Positions 1-10,282 of a stretch of 64,000 nt of DNA are shown here, in pieces. Numbering within the stretch: the first letter of the stretch is position 1; each line of letters opens with the position of its first letter. A program made the position numbers and the translations under genes. The notes under the pieces were generated by a model that saw only the letters and a program-made list of their open reading frames with translations, was not told the DNA's origin and did no database searches. Origin of the DNA: Pontibacillus yanchengensis Y32 (GTDB taxonomy: Bacteria > Bacillota > Bacilli > Bacillales > BH030062); NCBI RefSeq assembly GCF_000770635.1, contig NZ_AVBF01000006.1:1-64000 (forward strand). Reading direction: 5' to 3'.

Positions 1-510
1 TAACGGACATATGATACCTTATTTGTGAAAAAACACACTATATTAAGGTTATTTTGGCTTAATAGCGTACTGTATGTCCGTTACGAATACAAAATAGCCT
101 TTAAATCGAAGAATAAGAGACTATATGTCCGCATAGCATCATCTTGTTGCAATAATTCATTCCTCGCTTCGTGAATACCATGATTACGAAACAGTCCCAC
201 TCTAATCGGGGCCATGTTTCCGTTCATCCCAACAACAGTAAAGGTGGCCGTGGAACGACGAGACTCCCGCCGGAGAAAGAGGTAGGCAAGACCCCGCAAA
301 GCCCCGCTTTTGGGCTTGAGGAGGCTTGGAAGGGGAGGTTCGACTAAAGTCGTCACATCGTGTGACAACGTCGAACGCCCCTACGTCGTGTAGGGCCGCC
401 GGCAGGACGCGAGTTGTTCCACGGCCACCTTCATTCTCACAAAAAGCAACGGAAGCATCTTCCTTCCCCAGAATATCTCAATCCCAAGTCTTCAAGATAA
501 CGGGGCTTAT
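1..510 (+). repeat. Long palindromic intergenic repeat, copy A (cut by window start)
   Basis: This is the right-hand two thirds of the roughly 0.8 kb repeat family also present at 19317, 29868 and 51071. Bases 1-85 match 51429-51513 of copy D almost exactly. One forward GGACATA motif (2-11) and two reverse motifs (73-82, 124-131) are visible, then a branched hairpin (241-431), then the right terminal repeat ending near 510 with CAAGTCTTCAAGATA. The left hairpin and left end lie outside the window. Short open frames here (for example reverse 81-368, forward 326-547) run across the hairpin, have no usual ribosome-binding site and differ between copies, so I treat them as chance frames. No transposase-like protein is encoded. 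Confidence 0.9.
241..431. repeat. Branched hairpin of copy A (right module)
   Basis: The outer arms AAGGTGGCCGTGGAAC (241-256) and GTTCCACGGCCACCTT (416-431) are perfect inverted complements. Inside are an AAGCCC/GGGCTT hairpin, a GTTCGAC (338-344) / GTCGAAC (370-376) stem that encloses a GTCACA/TGTGAC hairpin, and a CCCTAC/GTAGGG hairpin. Relative to the right module of copy D, this copy carries the extra block with the last two substructures, so the internal part is modular. The structure could form as RNA from either strand or as extruded DNA. Confidence 0.85.
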
Positions 511-579
511 AAGGAAAAGGCTAATTAGCTTCATAGACGCTGATTAAAGAATAATTCTAAATGAATTTGGTTCAAACCA

Positions 580-608
580 TTGAAAACATACTAAAAAACG
601 AATATTAT
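580..608 (+). promoter_or_regulatory. SigA promoter of the purine permease
   Basis: TTGAAA (580-585), a 17-base spacer and TATTAT (603-608) make a good vegetative promoter, with a start point expected near 615. The -10 hexamer overlaps the first PurBox described at 594-638. It lies just outside repeat copy A. Confidence 0.7.
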
Positions 609-638
609 GTACATTGGTTGAAATAATTATTCGTGAAA
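594..638. promoter_or_regulatory. Inverted PurBox pair (PurR operator)
   Basis: Box 1 AAAAACGAATATTA (594-607) and box 2, read on the reverse strand, TTTCACGAATAATT (638-625), both fit the Bacillus PurBox with a central CGAA. They are inverted and separated by 17 bases, the geometry known for B. subtilis PurR control regions (16-17 bases). Box 1 covers the -10 region and box 2 lies between the start point and the start codon. Binding would block transcription of the downstream hypoxanthine/guanine permease when PRPP is low, as established for PurR. I see no purine riboswitch here. Confidence 0.7.
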
Positions 639-651
639 AAGTGGTGTTTAG

Positions 652-1953
652 ATGGAACAACTTATGAAACAGTTTAATTTAGCAGGAAACAATACGACGA
701 TACGCACAGAATTGATTGCAGGCTTCACTACATTTTTATCTATGGTCTATATCGTGTTTGTAAATCCGACTATTCTACAAAGTGCAGGGATTCCGTTTGA
801 CCAAGTGTTCATGGCTACTATCATTGCAGCAGTTGTGGGGACGTTTATTATGGCACTTGCTGCTAATTATCCTATAGCTATTGCACCTGGTATGGGGTTG
901 AACGCATATTTTGCTTCTGTAGTTGGTAGTCAAGGGTTGTCATATCAAATTGTTTTAGGGACTGTGTTTATCGCAGGTTTATTATTTATGTTGTTAAGCC
1001 TAACTAATTTTCGAGAGAAGTTAATTGAAGCTATTCCAAATTCATTAAAATATGGTATTACATCAGGTATTGGTTTATTTATTGCATTTATAGGACTTGA
1101 AATGGCAGGTATATTAGACAAAACAGCTGAAGAAGGTTTAATTGGGGATTTATCATCACCAACAGCGTTGTTATCCATAGCAGGGCTTACAATTACTTTG
1201 ATTTTATTAGCTCGTAACGTCAAAGGTGCTTTATTTATTGGGATGATTATTACAGCAATAATCGCTTATTTTACAGGGCAAATGCCATTTGAAGGTGGCC
1301 TGCCAGTTGGCTTACCTCCAGTACCGGTGTTTATGGATATGAATATTTTAGGTGTATTCTCCAATAGTCTTTATATTGTTATTTTTGCATTCTTACTTGT
1401 CACAATCTTTGACACTACAGGTACTCTTGTAGGTGTTGCGGAACAGGGAGGCTTTATGAAAAATGGGTCTCTACCAAACGCGAAATCAGCTCTAATGGCG
1501 GATGCCGTGGCAACTACTACTGGTTCATTATTTGGAACAAGTCCTTCTACAGCTTATATTGAATCCACAACAGGTGTTGCTGCAGGAGGAAGAACAGGGC
1601 TTACATCGGTTGTAGTAGGTATATTGTTTATTGTGTCTATGTTCTTTTCACCAATTGTAAAAGCAATTGCTACAACACCTGCTATTACGGCACCAGTATT
1701 AATCATTGTAGGATGTTTTATGATTGAAGGTTTATCGCGTGTGGATTGGAAGACTTTCGATGAATCTTTTCCTGCCTATGCTACGTTGCTAGCGATGCCT
1801 TTAACATCAAGTATAGCAACTGGGATCGCAGTTGGATTTATATCTTATCCTTTATTGAAACTTGTGAGTGGTAAAGGAAAGCAAGTACATTGGTTGTTAT
1901 ACATCTTTGCAATTATCTTTGTTTTCTATTTATTGTTCACACCAATGGCTTAA
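652..1953 (+). CDS. pbuG: NCS2/AzgA-family hypoxanthine/guanine permease
   Basis: This multi-pass inner-membrane transporter probably imports hypoxanthine and guanine with protons for purine salvage. The 433 residues are about the length of B. subtilis PbuG/PbuO. Motifs include FTTFLSMVYI (25-34), APGMGLNAYF (78-87), FDTTGTLVG (253-261) and TSPSTAYIES (296-305), with about a dozen hydrophobic segments. The start at 652 has only a weak GTGGTG-like binding site, and an ATG at 664 is an alternative. The gene stands alone between repeat copy A and a terminator, with a PurR-type operator and its own promoter. The choice between PbuG and PbuO (guanine/hypoxanthine versus guanine preference) is uncertain. 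Confidence 0.85.
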   Translation: MEQLMKQFNLAGNNTTIRTELIAGFTTFLSMVYIVFVNPTILQSAGIPFDQVFMATIIAAVVGTFIMALAANYPIAIAPGMGLNAYFASVVGSQGLSYQIVLGTVFIAGLLFMLLSLTNFREKLIEAIPNSLKYGITSGIGLFIAFIGLEMAGILDKTAEEGLIGDLSSPTALLSIAGLTITLILLARNVKGALFIGMIITAIIAYFTGQMPFEGGLPVGLPPVPVFMDMNILGVFSNSLYIVIFAFLLVTIFDTTGTLVGVAEQGGFMKNGSLPNAKSALMADAVATTTGSLFGTSPSTAYIESTTGVAAGGRTGLTSVVVGILFIVSMFFSPIVKAIATTPAITAPVLIIVGCFMIEGLSRVDWKTFDESFPAYATLLAMPLTSSIATGIAVGFISYPLLKLVSGKGKQVHWLLYIFAIIFVFYLLFTPMA

Positions 1954-1975
1954 TTAGATAAGGTACTAATCATCA

Positions 1976-2012
1976 TAAGAGCTTGGCTAATCCAAGCTCT
2001 TATTTACTTTTC
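1976..2012 (+). terminator. Intrinsic terminator after pbuG
   Basis: A perfect 10-bp stem AAGAGCTTGG/CCAAGCTCTT (1977-1986, 1992-2001) with a CTAAT loop is followed by a T-rich tract. It separates the permease from the yloC operon. Confidence 0.85.
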
Positions 2013-2139
2013 TCGTCTTTTTCATTAGTGAACTCGTTAAATTTAAGCATTATAGCTAAAATAATGGTATTATTACTCATAGAGTATGAATGTAATATGG
2101 TAATTGTGGAAAAACAGTTAAAGAATGGGTGTGATCTTC

Positions 2140-3027
2140 GTGGTAAAGAGTATGACAGGCTATGGAAGTAGTGTGAACGTGTCTGAAGAGCAGGAAACGG
2201 AAATTACAGTCGAAATTCGCACAGTAAATCACCGCTTTCTTGATTTTTCTACTAAGATGCCTCGGTCACTCATGTATTTAGAAGATAGAATGAAGAAAGA
2301 AATTCAACAATCATTCCATCGCGGAAGAGTGGATGTTTATGTTACGATTGAAGGCAATGGTTTCACAAAACGTAATTTACAAATGGATTATGAATTAATG
2401 GATCAATTTATTCATGAAATGAAGCTTGCCAAATCACGTTACCAATTAGCTGGGGACATTGATGTAAATACGTTAATTACCTTTCAAGAGTTGTTTTCGG
2501 TACAAGAGAAAGATGAAGGTTATGACAAAATAGAACATGAAATCATGTCAGCTTTACAAGAAGCTAAAACAAAGGTATTAGATATGCGTGTTCAAGAAGG
2601 CATTGCTTTACAAGAAGATATGAAAACAAGGCTGGATCAGATACGTATTATTATATCTGAGTTAGAAGCTCGAAGACATATTGTAATTGATTCCTCGCGA
2701 GACCGAATAAAACAACGTATGACAGAGTACATCAATGAAGAGTTAAAAGAAGATGGCTCTCGAATTCTTCAAGAGGTGGCTTTACTAGCAGAAAAAGGGG
2801 ATATTACAGAAGAGGTTACACGTTTAGGTAGCCATCTGGATCAATTTTTTGATAAGCTGACTAGTAATGAAGCAATAGGAAGACAATTGGACTTCATTGT
2901 TCAAGAAATGCATCGTGAAGTGAATACAATTGGATCTAAGTCAAATGATACACAGATAAGTGAATGGGTTGTACAATTAAAAAGTGAAATAGAAAAAATT
3001 AAAGAACAAGTGCAAAATGTTGAATAA
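2140..3027 (+). CDS. yloC: YicC/YloC-family endoribonuclease
   Basis: The 295-residue protein matches the YicC family: N-terminal SMTGYG, then EIRTVNHRFLDFS, and a C-terminal DUF1732 region with LQEVALLAEKGDITEEVTRL, EAIGRQLDFIVQEMHREVNTIGSKS and the family's typical SEIEKIKEQVQNVE ending. E. coli YicC is an RNA endonuclease, and B. subtilis YloC is the orthologue at this same position before remA and gmk. I chose GTG at 2140 because GGTGTGATC (2129-2137) precedes it like a ribosome-binding site and the product then starts near the conserved SMTGYG. An ATG at 2125 in the same frame would sit inside that site. Confidence 0.88.
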   Translation: MVKSMTGYGSSVNVSEEQETEITVEIRTVNHRFLDFSTKMPRSLMYLEDRMKKEIQQSFHRGRVDVYVTIEGNGFTKRNLQMDYELMDQFIHEMKLAKSRYQLAGDIDVNTLITFQELFSVQEKDEGYDKIEHEIMSALQEAKTKVLDMRVQEGIALQEDMKTRLDQIRIIISELEARRHIVIDSSRDRIKQRMTEYINEELKEDGSRILQEVALLAEKGDITEEVTRLGSHLDQFFDKLTSNEAIGRQLDFIVQEMHREVNTIGSKSNDTQISEWVVQLKSEIEKIKEQVQNVE

Positions 3028-3114
3028 GCATTGAGTTTTGCTTATAGTTTTTCATATAATTATAGTATTGAATGTATAAACATGTTTGTTTGCAATGAAG
3101 AAGGAGGAGCCACA

Positions 3115-4209
<1,095 letters not shown>

Positions 4210-4218
4210 GAGAAGAAA

Positions 4219-4250
4219 TAACAACCTTGATTAGGTTGTTATTTTTATTT
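4219..4250 (+). terminator. Terminator after rpoZ
   Basis: AACAACCT (4220-4227) pairs with AGGTTGTT (4233-4240) across a TGATT loop, followed by ATTTTTATTT. It closes the yloC-remA-gmk-rpoZ unit. Confidence 0.85.
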
Positions 4251-4356
4251 CTTACATAAATTTGATCTCTCTTTTAGTTTATATAGAAGCAATTAGAATG
4301 AACACACAGTTCTTAAGTAGTAAAATAGTGGTACATTAGATTCGGAGGGAAAAGCT

Positions 4357-5556
4357 GTGTTACAAGACAAAAAAGTTGTATTGGGTGTATCAGGTGGCAT
4401 TGCTGCTTACAAAGCATGTGCTCTAACGAGTAAATTAGTCCAAGCTGGTGCGGATGTGACAGTTATCATGACAGAAAGTGCGCAACAATTTGTAACTCCA
4501 CTTACTTTTCAGGCTCTTTCGAGGAATCCAGTTTATACAGATACATTTGATGAAAAGATCCCTGAGCAAATTGCACATATAGATGTAGCTGATTGGGCTG
4601 ATTTAATTGTTCTGGCACCTGCCACAGCTAATTTGCTTGGCAAAATAGCTAATGGCATCGCTGATGATATGCTTACAACTACCTTGCTAGCTAGTGAAGC
4701 ACCTGTTTATGTTGCTCCAGCTATGAATGTTCATATGTATGCGCACCCTGCAGTTCAAATGAATCTTAAACAACTAGACCAATATGGATACCGTTTCATT
4801 GAACCCGGTGAAGGATACCTTGCCTGTGGGTACGTTGGAAAGGGACGTTTAGAAGAACCTGAAACAATCGTTGGTGTACTTGAGGAACAAGAGAATCTTG
4901 AACAATCTCTGGCGGGCAAGCGAGTTCTTATTACAGCAGGTCCTACGAAGGAGAAGATTGATCCTGTTCGTTTTTTCACCAATCATTCGACTGGAAAAAT
5001 GGGCTATGCTCTTGCTAAACAAGCCGTCTCACTTGGGGCATATGTTACTCTCATTTCAGGCCCTGTAAACTTAGATACCCCCAAGGGAGTGCAGCGAATT
5101 AATGTTGAATCAGCAGATGAAATGTATCACCAAGTGCTAGAACATTACGTGAATCAGGATATAGTAATAAAGACAGCAGCTGTTGCAGATTACCGCCCTA
5201 AAACAAGTTATAGTACTAAAATGAAAAAAGAACCCGGTGATTTAAAGATAGAGATGGAGAGAACGAAAGATATTTTACAAGCACTTGGTGAGAGAAAGAC
5301 TTCTCAATTTCTGGTTGGTTTTGCAGCAGAAACGACGAACCCCCTCGAATATGCAAAAGATAAACTTGAAAAAAAGAACTTAGATGCCATTGTAGTAAAT
5401 AATATTTCCGAAGAAGGTGCTGGATTCGGCGGAGATACTAATATTGTTACTTACATGAATGGTAAGGGAGATCAAATTAATTATCCCCTCCAATCGAAAG
5501 AAGAGGTAGCGAAGCACATCTTACAGCATGTAGCTAATGAGTTGAAGGATGAGTAA
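4357..5556 (+). CDS. coaBC: CoaBC: PPC synthetase / PPC decarboxylase
   Basis: This bifunctional flavoprotein of coenzyme A synthesis joins 4-phosphopantothenate to cysteine (CoaB) and decarboxylates the product (CoaC). The N-terminal CoaC half has GVSGGIAAYKA, HIDVADWAD, the PAMN motif (APAMNVHMY) and the cysteine-bearing ACGYVGKGRLEEP. The C-terminal CoaB half begins near residue 190 with RVLITAGPTKEKIDPVRF and STGKMG, and ends with AAVADYRP and KLEKKNLDAIVVNN. The 399 residues are typical. A GTG start at 4357 follows TCGGAGGGAAA. priA starts three bases after the stop. Confidence 0.93.
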   Translation: MLQDKKVVLGVSGGIAAYKACALTSKLVQAGADVTVIMTESAQQFVTPLTFQALSRNPVYTDTFDEKIPEQIAHIDVADWADLIVLAPATANLLGKIANGIADDMLTTTLLASEAPVYVAPAMNVHMYAHPAVQMNLKQLDQYGYRFIEPGEGYLACGYVGKGRLEEPETIVGVLEEQENLEQSLAGKRVLITAGPTKEKIDPVRFFTNHSTGKMGYALAKQAVSLGAYVTLISGPVNLDTPKGVQRINVESADEMYHQVLEHYVNQDIVIKTAAVADYRPKTSYSTKMKKEPGDLKIEMERTKDILQALGERKTSQFLVGFAAETTNPLEYAKDKLEKKNLDAIVVNNISEEGAGFGGDTNIVTYMNGKGDQINYPLQSKEEVAKHILQHVANELKDE

Positions 5557-5558
5557 AT

Positions 5559-7973
5559 GTGAAAATTGCCCGCGTAATTGTAGATGTACCATCAAGTCAA
5601 ACCAATCGTCTTTTCGATTATAAGATTCCTGAACACTTAGAAGACGTAGTACAAATGGGAATGAGGGTTATCGTACCATTTGGACCACGTAAAATAATGG
5701 GGTTTGTTTTAGACATTACCTCTGAAACTAATGTAGACAAGTTGAAAAACATTCAAGATGTAATGGATTTGACACCTGTTTTAACACCTGAGCTAGTAGA
5801 GGTTGGTAAGTGGATAGCTGAAACTACCTTGTGCTTTTATGTATCTGCTTTTCAGGCCATGCTGCCTCAAGTGTTAAAAGCAAAATATGATAAAGAATTA
5901 TGGCTCTTAGCTGAACCAGAAGAGCTAACCCCGACACTGGATCAATTGTTTGCAGGTCGCGGTGTGATACCATATGAAGAATTGAAGGAACATAATCTAT
6001 CTTATTCTGCAATACAAAAAGCCATTCAAGAAGGATTGCTTGAAGTACACTATAACGTAAATAGTAAAGAAACCAAGAAAAAAGAAACGTTCATAACTCC
6101 TGGCGCTACAATGGAACAATTGGAAGAGATGTATGTAGATATTCCAAGTCAAGCCAAGAAACAAAAAGGGATCATAGCTTATTTTCTAGAGGAAGAGCTA
6201 GAAGAAGTGAGGCAGAAAGAGTTGTTAGAAACATTAGGGACCACTAGAGCGTCATTGAAACCCCTTCTTGATAAAGGGTTACTACAGGAAGTTCATAAAG
6301 AAGTGTATAGGGACCCTTATCAAGACCGGGAATATGAAGCAACCACACCTTTTGAATTGACTGAGGAACAATCTACTGCTATTAAACCTATTCACCATTC
6401 CATTTCGACAAAGCAGCATGAATCATTTTTATTACATGGTGTGACGGGTAGTGGCAAGACGGAAGTTTACCTTCAATCGATTCAACATGTATTGGATAAT
6501 GGGAGAGAAGCTATTGTCTTAGTACCTGAAATCGCATTGACACCGCAAATGGTCGAGCGGTTTAAAGGAAGATTTGGTTCAAGAGTGGCTGTTCTGCATA
6601 GTGCCTTATCAGCTGGTGAGAAATATGATGAATGGCGAAAAGTACAACGAAAAGAAGTCCAAGTAGTGGTAGGGGCTAGATCTGCGATTTTCGCACCATT
6701 TGAAAATATAGGCATCATTATTATTGACGAAGAACACGAATCAAGCTATAAACAAGAAGATTATCCACGCTATCACGCAAGAGATGTTGCAATAAAAAGA
6801 GGGGAATATCATCAGTGTCCAATCGTACTTGGAAGTGCAACACCGACACTTGAATCCTTTGCGAGGGCTAAAAAACAGGTTTATACTCTATTATCGCTTC
6901 ATAAGCGGATGAATGAAGCAACTATGCCAGAGGTAGAACGTGTCGATATGAGGGAAGAGCTTCATGCAGGGAACCGTTCGATGTTCTCACGTAGCTTGCA
7001 TGACAAAATGCAAGAAAGGCTGCAAAGAGGGGAACAAACTGTTTTGTTTTTGAATAGGCGTGGTTATTCTACCTTCGTTATGTGCAGGGATTGTGGTCAT
7101 GTAATGGAATGTCCTCACTGTGATATAGCACTTACTTATCACAGAAAAAATGAGCGTTTAAAGTGTCACTACTGCTCGTATGAGGAAGGAATGCCAGACA
7201 AGTGTCCTTCATGTGAAAGTGAATCAATTCGTTTTTTTGGAACTGGTACACAAAAAGTAGAAGAATCACTCCAGCAGATGCTACCTGAGGCTAGAATCAT
7301 ACGAATGGATGTTGATACGACCAGAAGAAAAGGAGCTCATGAAAGGCTGTTAACAAAATTCGGAAATAAAGAGGCTGATATTCTCCTTGGGACGCAAATG
7401 ATAGCGAAAGGACTAGATTTTCCTAATGTCACGCTTGTCGGTGTGTTAGCAGCAGATTCCTTACTACATCTTCCAGACTTCCGATCCTCAGAAAAAACAT
7501 TTCAGCTTCTAACGCAGGTGAGTGGTCGAGCGGGACGTCACAAGCTACCAGGGGAGGTTGTTGTTCAAAGCTATACTCCTGAACATTATAGTATTGATTT
7601 AGCAAGTCAATATGATTATGAATCTTTTTTTCAGAAGGAAATGAAGATGAGGAAGATGTTCCAGTATCCACCTTACTATTTTTTAACACTACTTACTGTA
7701 TCGCATCCTAATCATTTGTACACAATGGATGTAACACAAAAGATGTCTCAGTTCTTACGAGAACAGTTATCTGAACGGTCAGTTATTCTTGGACCGACAC
7801 CCTCTCCTTTAACTAGGATAAAAGATAGATATCGCTATCAAGTCATGATAAAATACAGAAATGAACCAACGCTAATTAAAGTCATGAATCGACTTTTTCA
7901 ATTATATGAAGATGATGTACAGAATAAAGACTTACAAGTAACTATCGACTTTCAACCGTACCAAATGATGTGA
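5559..7973 (+). CDS. priA: Primosomal protein N' (replication restart helicase)
   Basis: PriA reloads the replisome at stalled forks by binding branched DNA and recruiting DnaD/DnaB. The 804 residues match B. subtilis PriA (805). Visible are an N-terminal DNA-binding region, Walker A in GVTGSGKTEVYL, the DEEH box in IIIDEEHESSYKQEDYPRYH, LGSATPTLES, and a paired zinc-binding region with cysteines in CRDCGHVMECPHC and CHYCSYEEGMPDKCPSC. Helicase C-terminal motifs include QVSGRAGR. The GTG start at 5559 sits right after the coaBC stop. In B. subtilis defA would follow; here fmt follows directly. Confidence 0.95.
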   Translation: MKIARVIVDVPSSQTNRLFDYKIPEHLEDVVQMGMRVIVPFGPRKIMGFVLDITSETNVDKLKNIQDVMDLTPVLTPELVEVGKWIAETTLCFYVSAFQAMLPQVLKAKYDKELWLLAEPEELTPTLDQLFAGRGVIPYEELKEHNLSYSAIQKAIQEGLLEVHYNVNSKETKKKETFITPGATMEQLEEMYVDIPSQAKKQKGIIAYFLEEELEEVRQKELLETLGTTRASLKPLLDKGLLQEVHKEVYRDPYQDREYEATTPFELTEEQSTAIKPIHHSISTKQHESFLLHGVTGSGKTEVYLQSIQHVLDNGREAIVLVPEIALTPQMVERFKGRFGSRVAVLHSALSAGEKYDEWRKVQRKEVQVVVGARSAIFAPFENIGIIIIDEEHESSYKQEDYPRYHARDVAIKRGEYHQCPIVLGSATPTLESFARAKKQVYTLLSLHKRMNEATMPEVERVDMREELHAGNRSMFSRSLHDKMQERLQRGEQTVLFLNRRGYSTFVMCRDCGHVMECPHCDIALTYHRKNERLKCHYCSYEEGMPDKCPSCESESIRFFGTGTQKVEESLQQMLPEARIIRMDVDTTRRKGAHERLLTKFGNKEADILLGTQMIAKGLDFPNVTLVGVLAADSLLHLPDFRSSEKTFQLLTQVSGRAGRHKLPGEVVVQSYTPEHYSIDLASQYDYESFFQKEMKMRKMFQYPPYYFLTLLTVSHPNHLYTMDVTQKMSQFLREQLSERSVILGPTPSPLTRIKDRYRYQVMIKYRNEPTLIKVMNRLFQLYEDDVQNKDLQVTIDFQPYQMM

Positions 7974-7988
7974 AGAGGTGTTTTTTAC

Positions 7989-8936
7989 ATGGAACGTATC
8001 GTATTCATGGGTACCCCGGATTTCGCGGTACCCGTCTTACAACAATTGTTATCAGATCAATATAACGTAGTAGCAGTGGTTACTCAACCAGATCGTCCAA
8101 AAGGGCGTAAACGAACGCTTACACCACCACCTGTGAAAGTAGAAGCTGAAAAGCATAATATACCAGTTTTACAGCCAGAGAAAATTAGAAAAGAATATCA
8201 AGATGTACTTGCCTATGAACCTGACTTGATTGTTACTGCTGCATTTGGTCAGATACTACCTAAGGAACTATTAGAAGGACCTCAGTACGGTTGTATTAAT
8301 GTACATGCTTCTCTCCTTCCGGAATTACGTGGTGGAGCCCCAATTCATTATGCAATCTTACAAGGTAAGAAAGAAACGGGTATATCTATTATGTATATGG
8401 TGGAAGCTTTAGATGCTGGAGACGTATTATCTCAGAGTCGTGTGAAAATTGAGGAAACAGATCATGTAGGTACACTTCATGATAAGCTTGCCAAATCTGG
8501 ATCCCAACTTTTGAGTGAAACACTACCAAAATTATTCAATCATGAATTAACAGCGACCAAGCAAGACGAAAGCCAAGTAACCTTTGCATCTAATATTAAG
8601 CGTGAACAAGAGCGAATAGACTGGAACCAAGATGCTGAGACGATTTATAATCATATTAGAGGACTACATCCATGGCCTGTTGCATTTACAACGTATCAGA
8701 ATAAGGTCATGAAAATATGGTGGGGAGAAAAAGTTAATAAGAGCTTTTCAGGGAAACCTGGAGAAATCATTCAACTAGAAGATGATGGTTTTGTTGTAGT
8801 CAGTGGCGACAACAAAGGAGTTAAGTTAACAGATATTCAACCTTCAGGAAAAAAACGGATGGCTGCCGGTGATTACCTGCGTGGGGCTGGTCAATCTCTA
8901 CGAGTAGGCGAAATGGTAGGGGAAACAGATGAGTAA
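7989..8936 (+). CDS. fmt: Methionyl-tRNA formyltransferase
   Basis: The enzyme formylates initiator Met-tRNA using 10-formyltetrahydrofolate. The 315-residue product has [11 protein letters not shown] at the N-terminus, the catalytic and folate site [16 protein letters not shown] (Asn and His), and DAGDVL carrying the catalytic Asp, followed by the C-terminal tRNA-binding domain with IRGLHPWP. An AGAGGTG site precedes the ATG. The gene overlaps rsmB by eight bases. Its usual partner defA (peptide deformylase) is not between priA and fmt. Confidence 0.94.
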   Translation: MERIVFMGTPDFAVPVLQQLLSDQYNVVAVVTQPDRPKGRKRTLTPPPVKVEAEKHNIPVLQPEKIRKEYQDVLAYEPDLIVTAAFGQILPKELLEGPQYGCINVHASLLPELRGGAPIHYAILQGKKETGISIMYMVEALDAGDVLSQSRVKIEETDHVGTLHDKLAKSGSQLLSETLPKLFNHELTATKQDESQVTFASNIKREQERIDWNQDAETIYNHIRGLHPWPVAFTTYQNKVMKIWWGEKVNKSFSGKPGEIIQLEDDGFVVVSGDNKGVKLTDIQPSGKKRMAAGDYLRGAGQSLRVGEMVGETDE

Positions 8937-10281
8937 TATTAATGTACGAGAAGCTGCACTGGATATAGTCACAAGAGTTGGTCAACAGGGCGGATATAGT
9001 AACCTGTTAATCAACCAGACAATTCATCAAAAAGGGTTAAGCCAGCGAGACACGTCACTATTGACAGAAATCGTGTATGGTACAATACAACGTAGAGACA
9101 CTTTGGATTATTATATAAGTCCGTACCTTCGCAATAAAAAAAAGCTAAAGCCATGGGTGCTTTGGCTTCTTTATATGTCTTGCTATCAACTGTTGTATTT
9201 GGAGCGGGTTCCTGATCATGCTGTTCTTAATGAAGCAGTAGAAATTGCCAAGAAAAGAGGGCATAAAGGGATTGTATCTATGGTTAATGGGGTATTACGT
9301 AACCTACAACGAAATGGCCCTGCCTCTCTAGATAGTATCGAAGATTCCATCAAACGTCTTGCTATTGAAACGAGTCATCCAGAGTGGTTGGTTCAGAGAT
9401 GGGTAGACATGTATGGATTGACGGTAACCACAAATATGTGCCATAAGAATCTGGAGCGTTCTACGATGACAGTTCGAGTCAATACGACGAAATATTCCAG
9501 AGAAGAAATTATTATCCAACTAGAAAAGGAAGATTTTGAAGTGAAACCCACTTCCCTATCACCGCAAGGGATTGAGATTCAGTCAGGGAATATCATCCAA
9601 CATCCACTATTTCAAGAGGGTGGCTTGACGATTCAAGATGAAAGCTCCATGCTAGTTGGAGAAATGATAGATGTAGAAAAAGGGATGAAGGTCTTAGATG
9701 CATGTAGTGCTCCAGGTGGCAAGGCGACGCATATAGCTGAAAAGATGGACGATGCTGGTAGTGTATATGCTTATGATTTGCATCGTAAAAAGGTGCAGCT
9801 CGTTGATCAAAAAGCTGAACAATTAGGGCTTACCTGTATTCAGACAGGCCAATATGATGGAAGAAATTTATCTGACATCCATGAGGAAAGTACGTTTGAT
9901 CGAATACTATTGGACGCTCCGTGCTCAGGACTTGGCGTTGTAAGAGGTAAGCCAGATATTAAGTATGCAAAAACAGAAGATGACATCAATACCCTTTCCA
10001 AAATACAACGAGAATTGTTAGAATCGGTTAGTCGTTTGTTAAACTTACATGGTAAGCTAGTATACAGCACTTGTACGGTGGATCGTAAAGAAAATGAAGA
10101 GATGATTGAGTCGTTTTTAGCAGATCATCCTGATTTTGAAGTCGATCCAGCTTTTTTTGACGAGTTACCTTATGAAACAAAACAATTGGTAGGACGGACG
10201 AAATGGGGGCTTCAATTGTTTCCCCAAGATTTTGATACAGATGGATTTTTTCTAACAAGATTACAAAAGAGGAGTGACTAA
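8929..10281 (+). CDS. rsmB: 16S rRNA m5C967 methyltransferase
   Basis: RsmB methylates a cytosine of 16S rRNA using S-adenosylmethionine. The N-terminal 140 residues are the NusB-like RNA-binding domain ([32 protein letters not shown]). The methyltransferase domain has [15 protein letters not shown] for cofactor binding, [15 protein letters not shown] and [12 protein letters not shown] with the two catalytic cysteines. The 450 residues are normal for the family. It overlaps fmt and lies immediately before rlmN, as in B. subtilis. Confidence 0.93.
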   Translation: MSNINVREAALDIVTRVGQQGGYSNLLINQTIHQKGLSQRDTSLLTEIVYGTIQRRDTLDYYISPYLRNKKKLKPWVLWLLYMSCYQLLYLERVPDHAVLNEAVEIAKKRGHKGIVSMVNGVLRNLQRNGPASLDSIEDSIKRLAIETSHPEWLVQRWVDMYGLTVTTNMCHKNLERSTMTVRVNTTKYSREEIIIQLEKEDFEVKPTSLSPQGIEIQSGNIIQHPLFQEGGLTIQDESSMLVGEMIDVEKGMKVLDACSAPGGKATHIAEKMDDAGSVYAYDLHRKKVQLVDQKAEQLGLTCIQTGQYDGRNLSDIHEESTFDRILLDAPCSGLGVVRGKPDIKYAKTEDDINTLSKIQRELLESVSRLLNLHGKLVYSTCTVDRKENEEMIESFLADHPDFEVDPAFFDELPYETKQLVGRTKWGLQLFPQDFDTDGFFLTRLQKRSD

Positions 10282-10282
10282 C

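Noticed and set aside
81-547. Open reading frames inside repeat copy A, and similar ones in copies B, C and D
   Set aside because: They cross hairpin arms, lack good ribosome-binding sites and change frame or length between copies, so they are explained by GC-rich palindromes.
541-651. Purine riboswitch before the first permease
   Set aside because: The conserved purine aptamer blocks are absent; the PurBox pair and a promoter explain the region.
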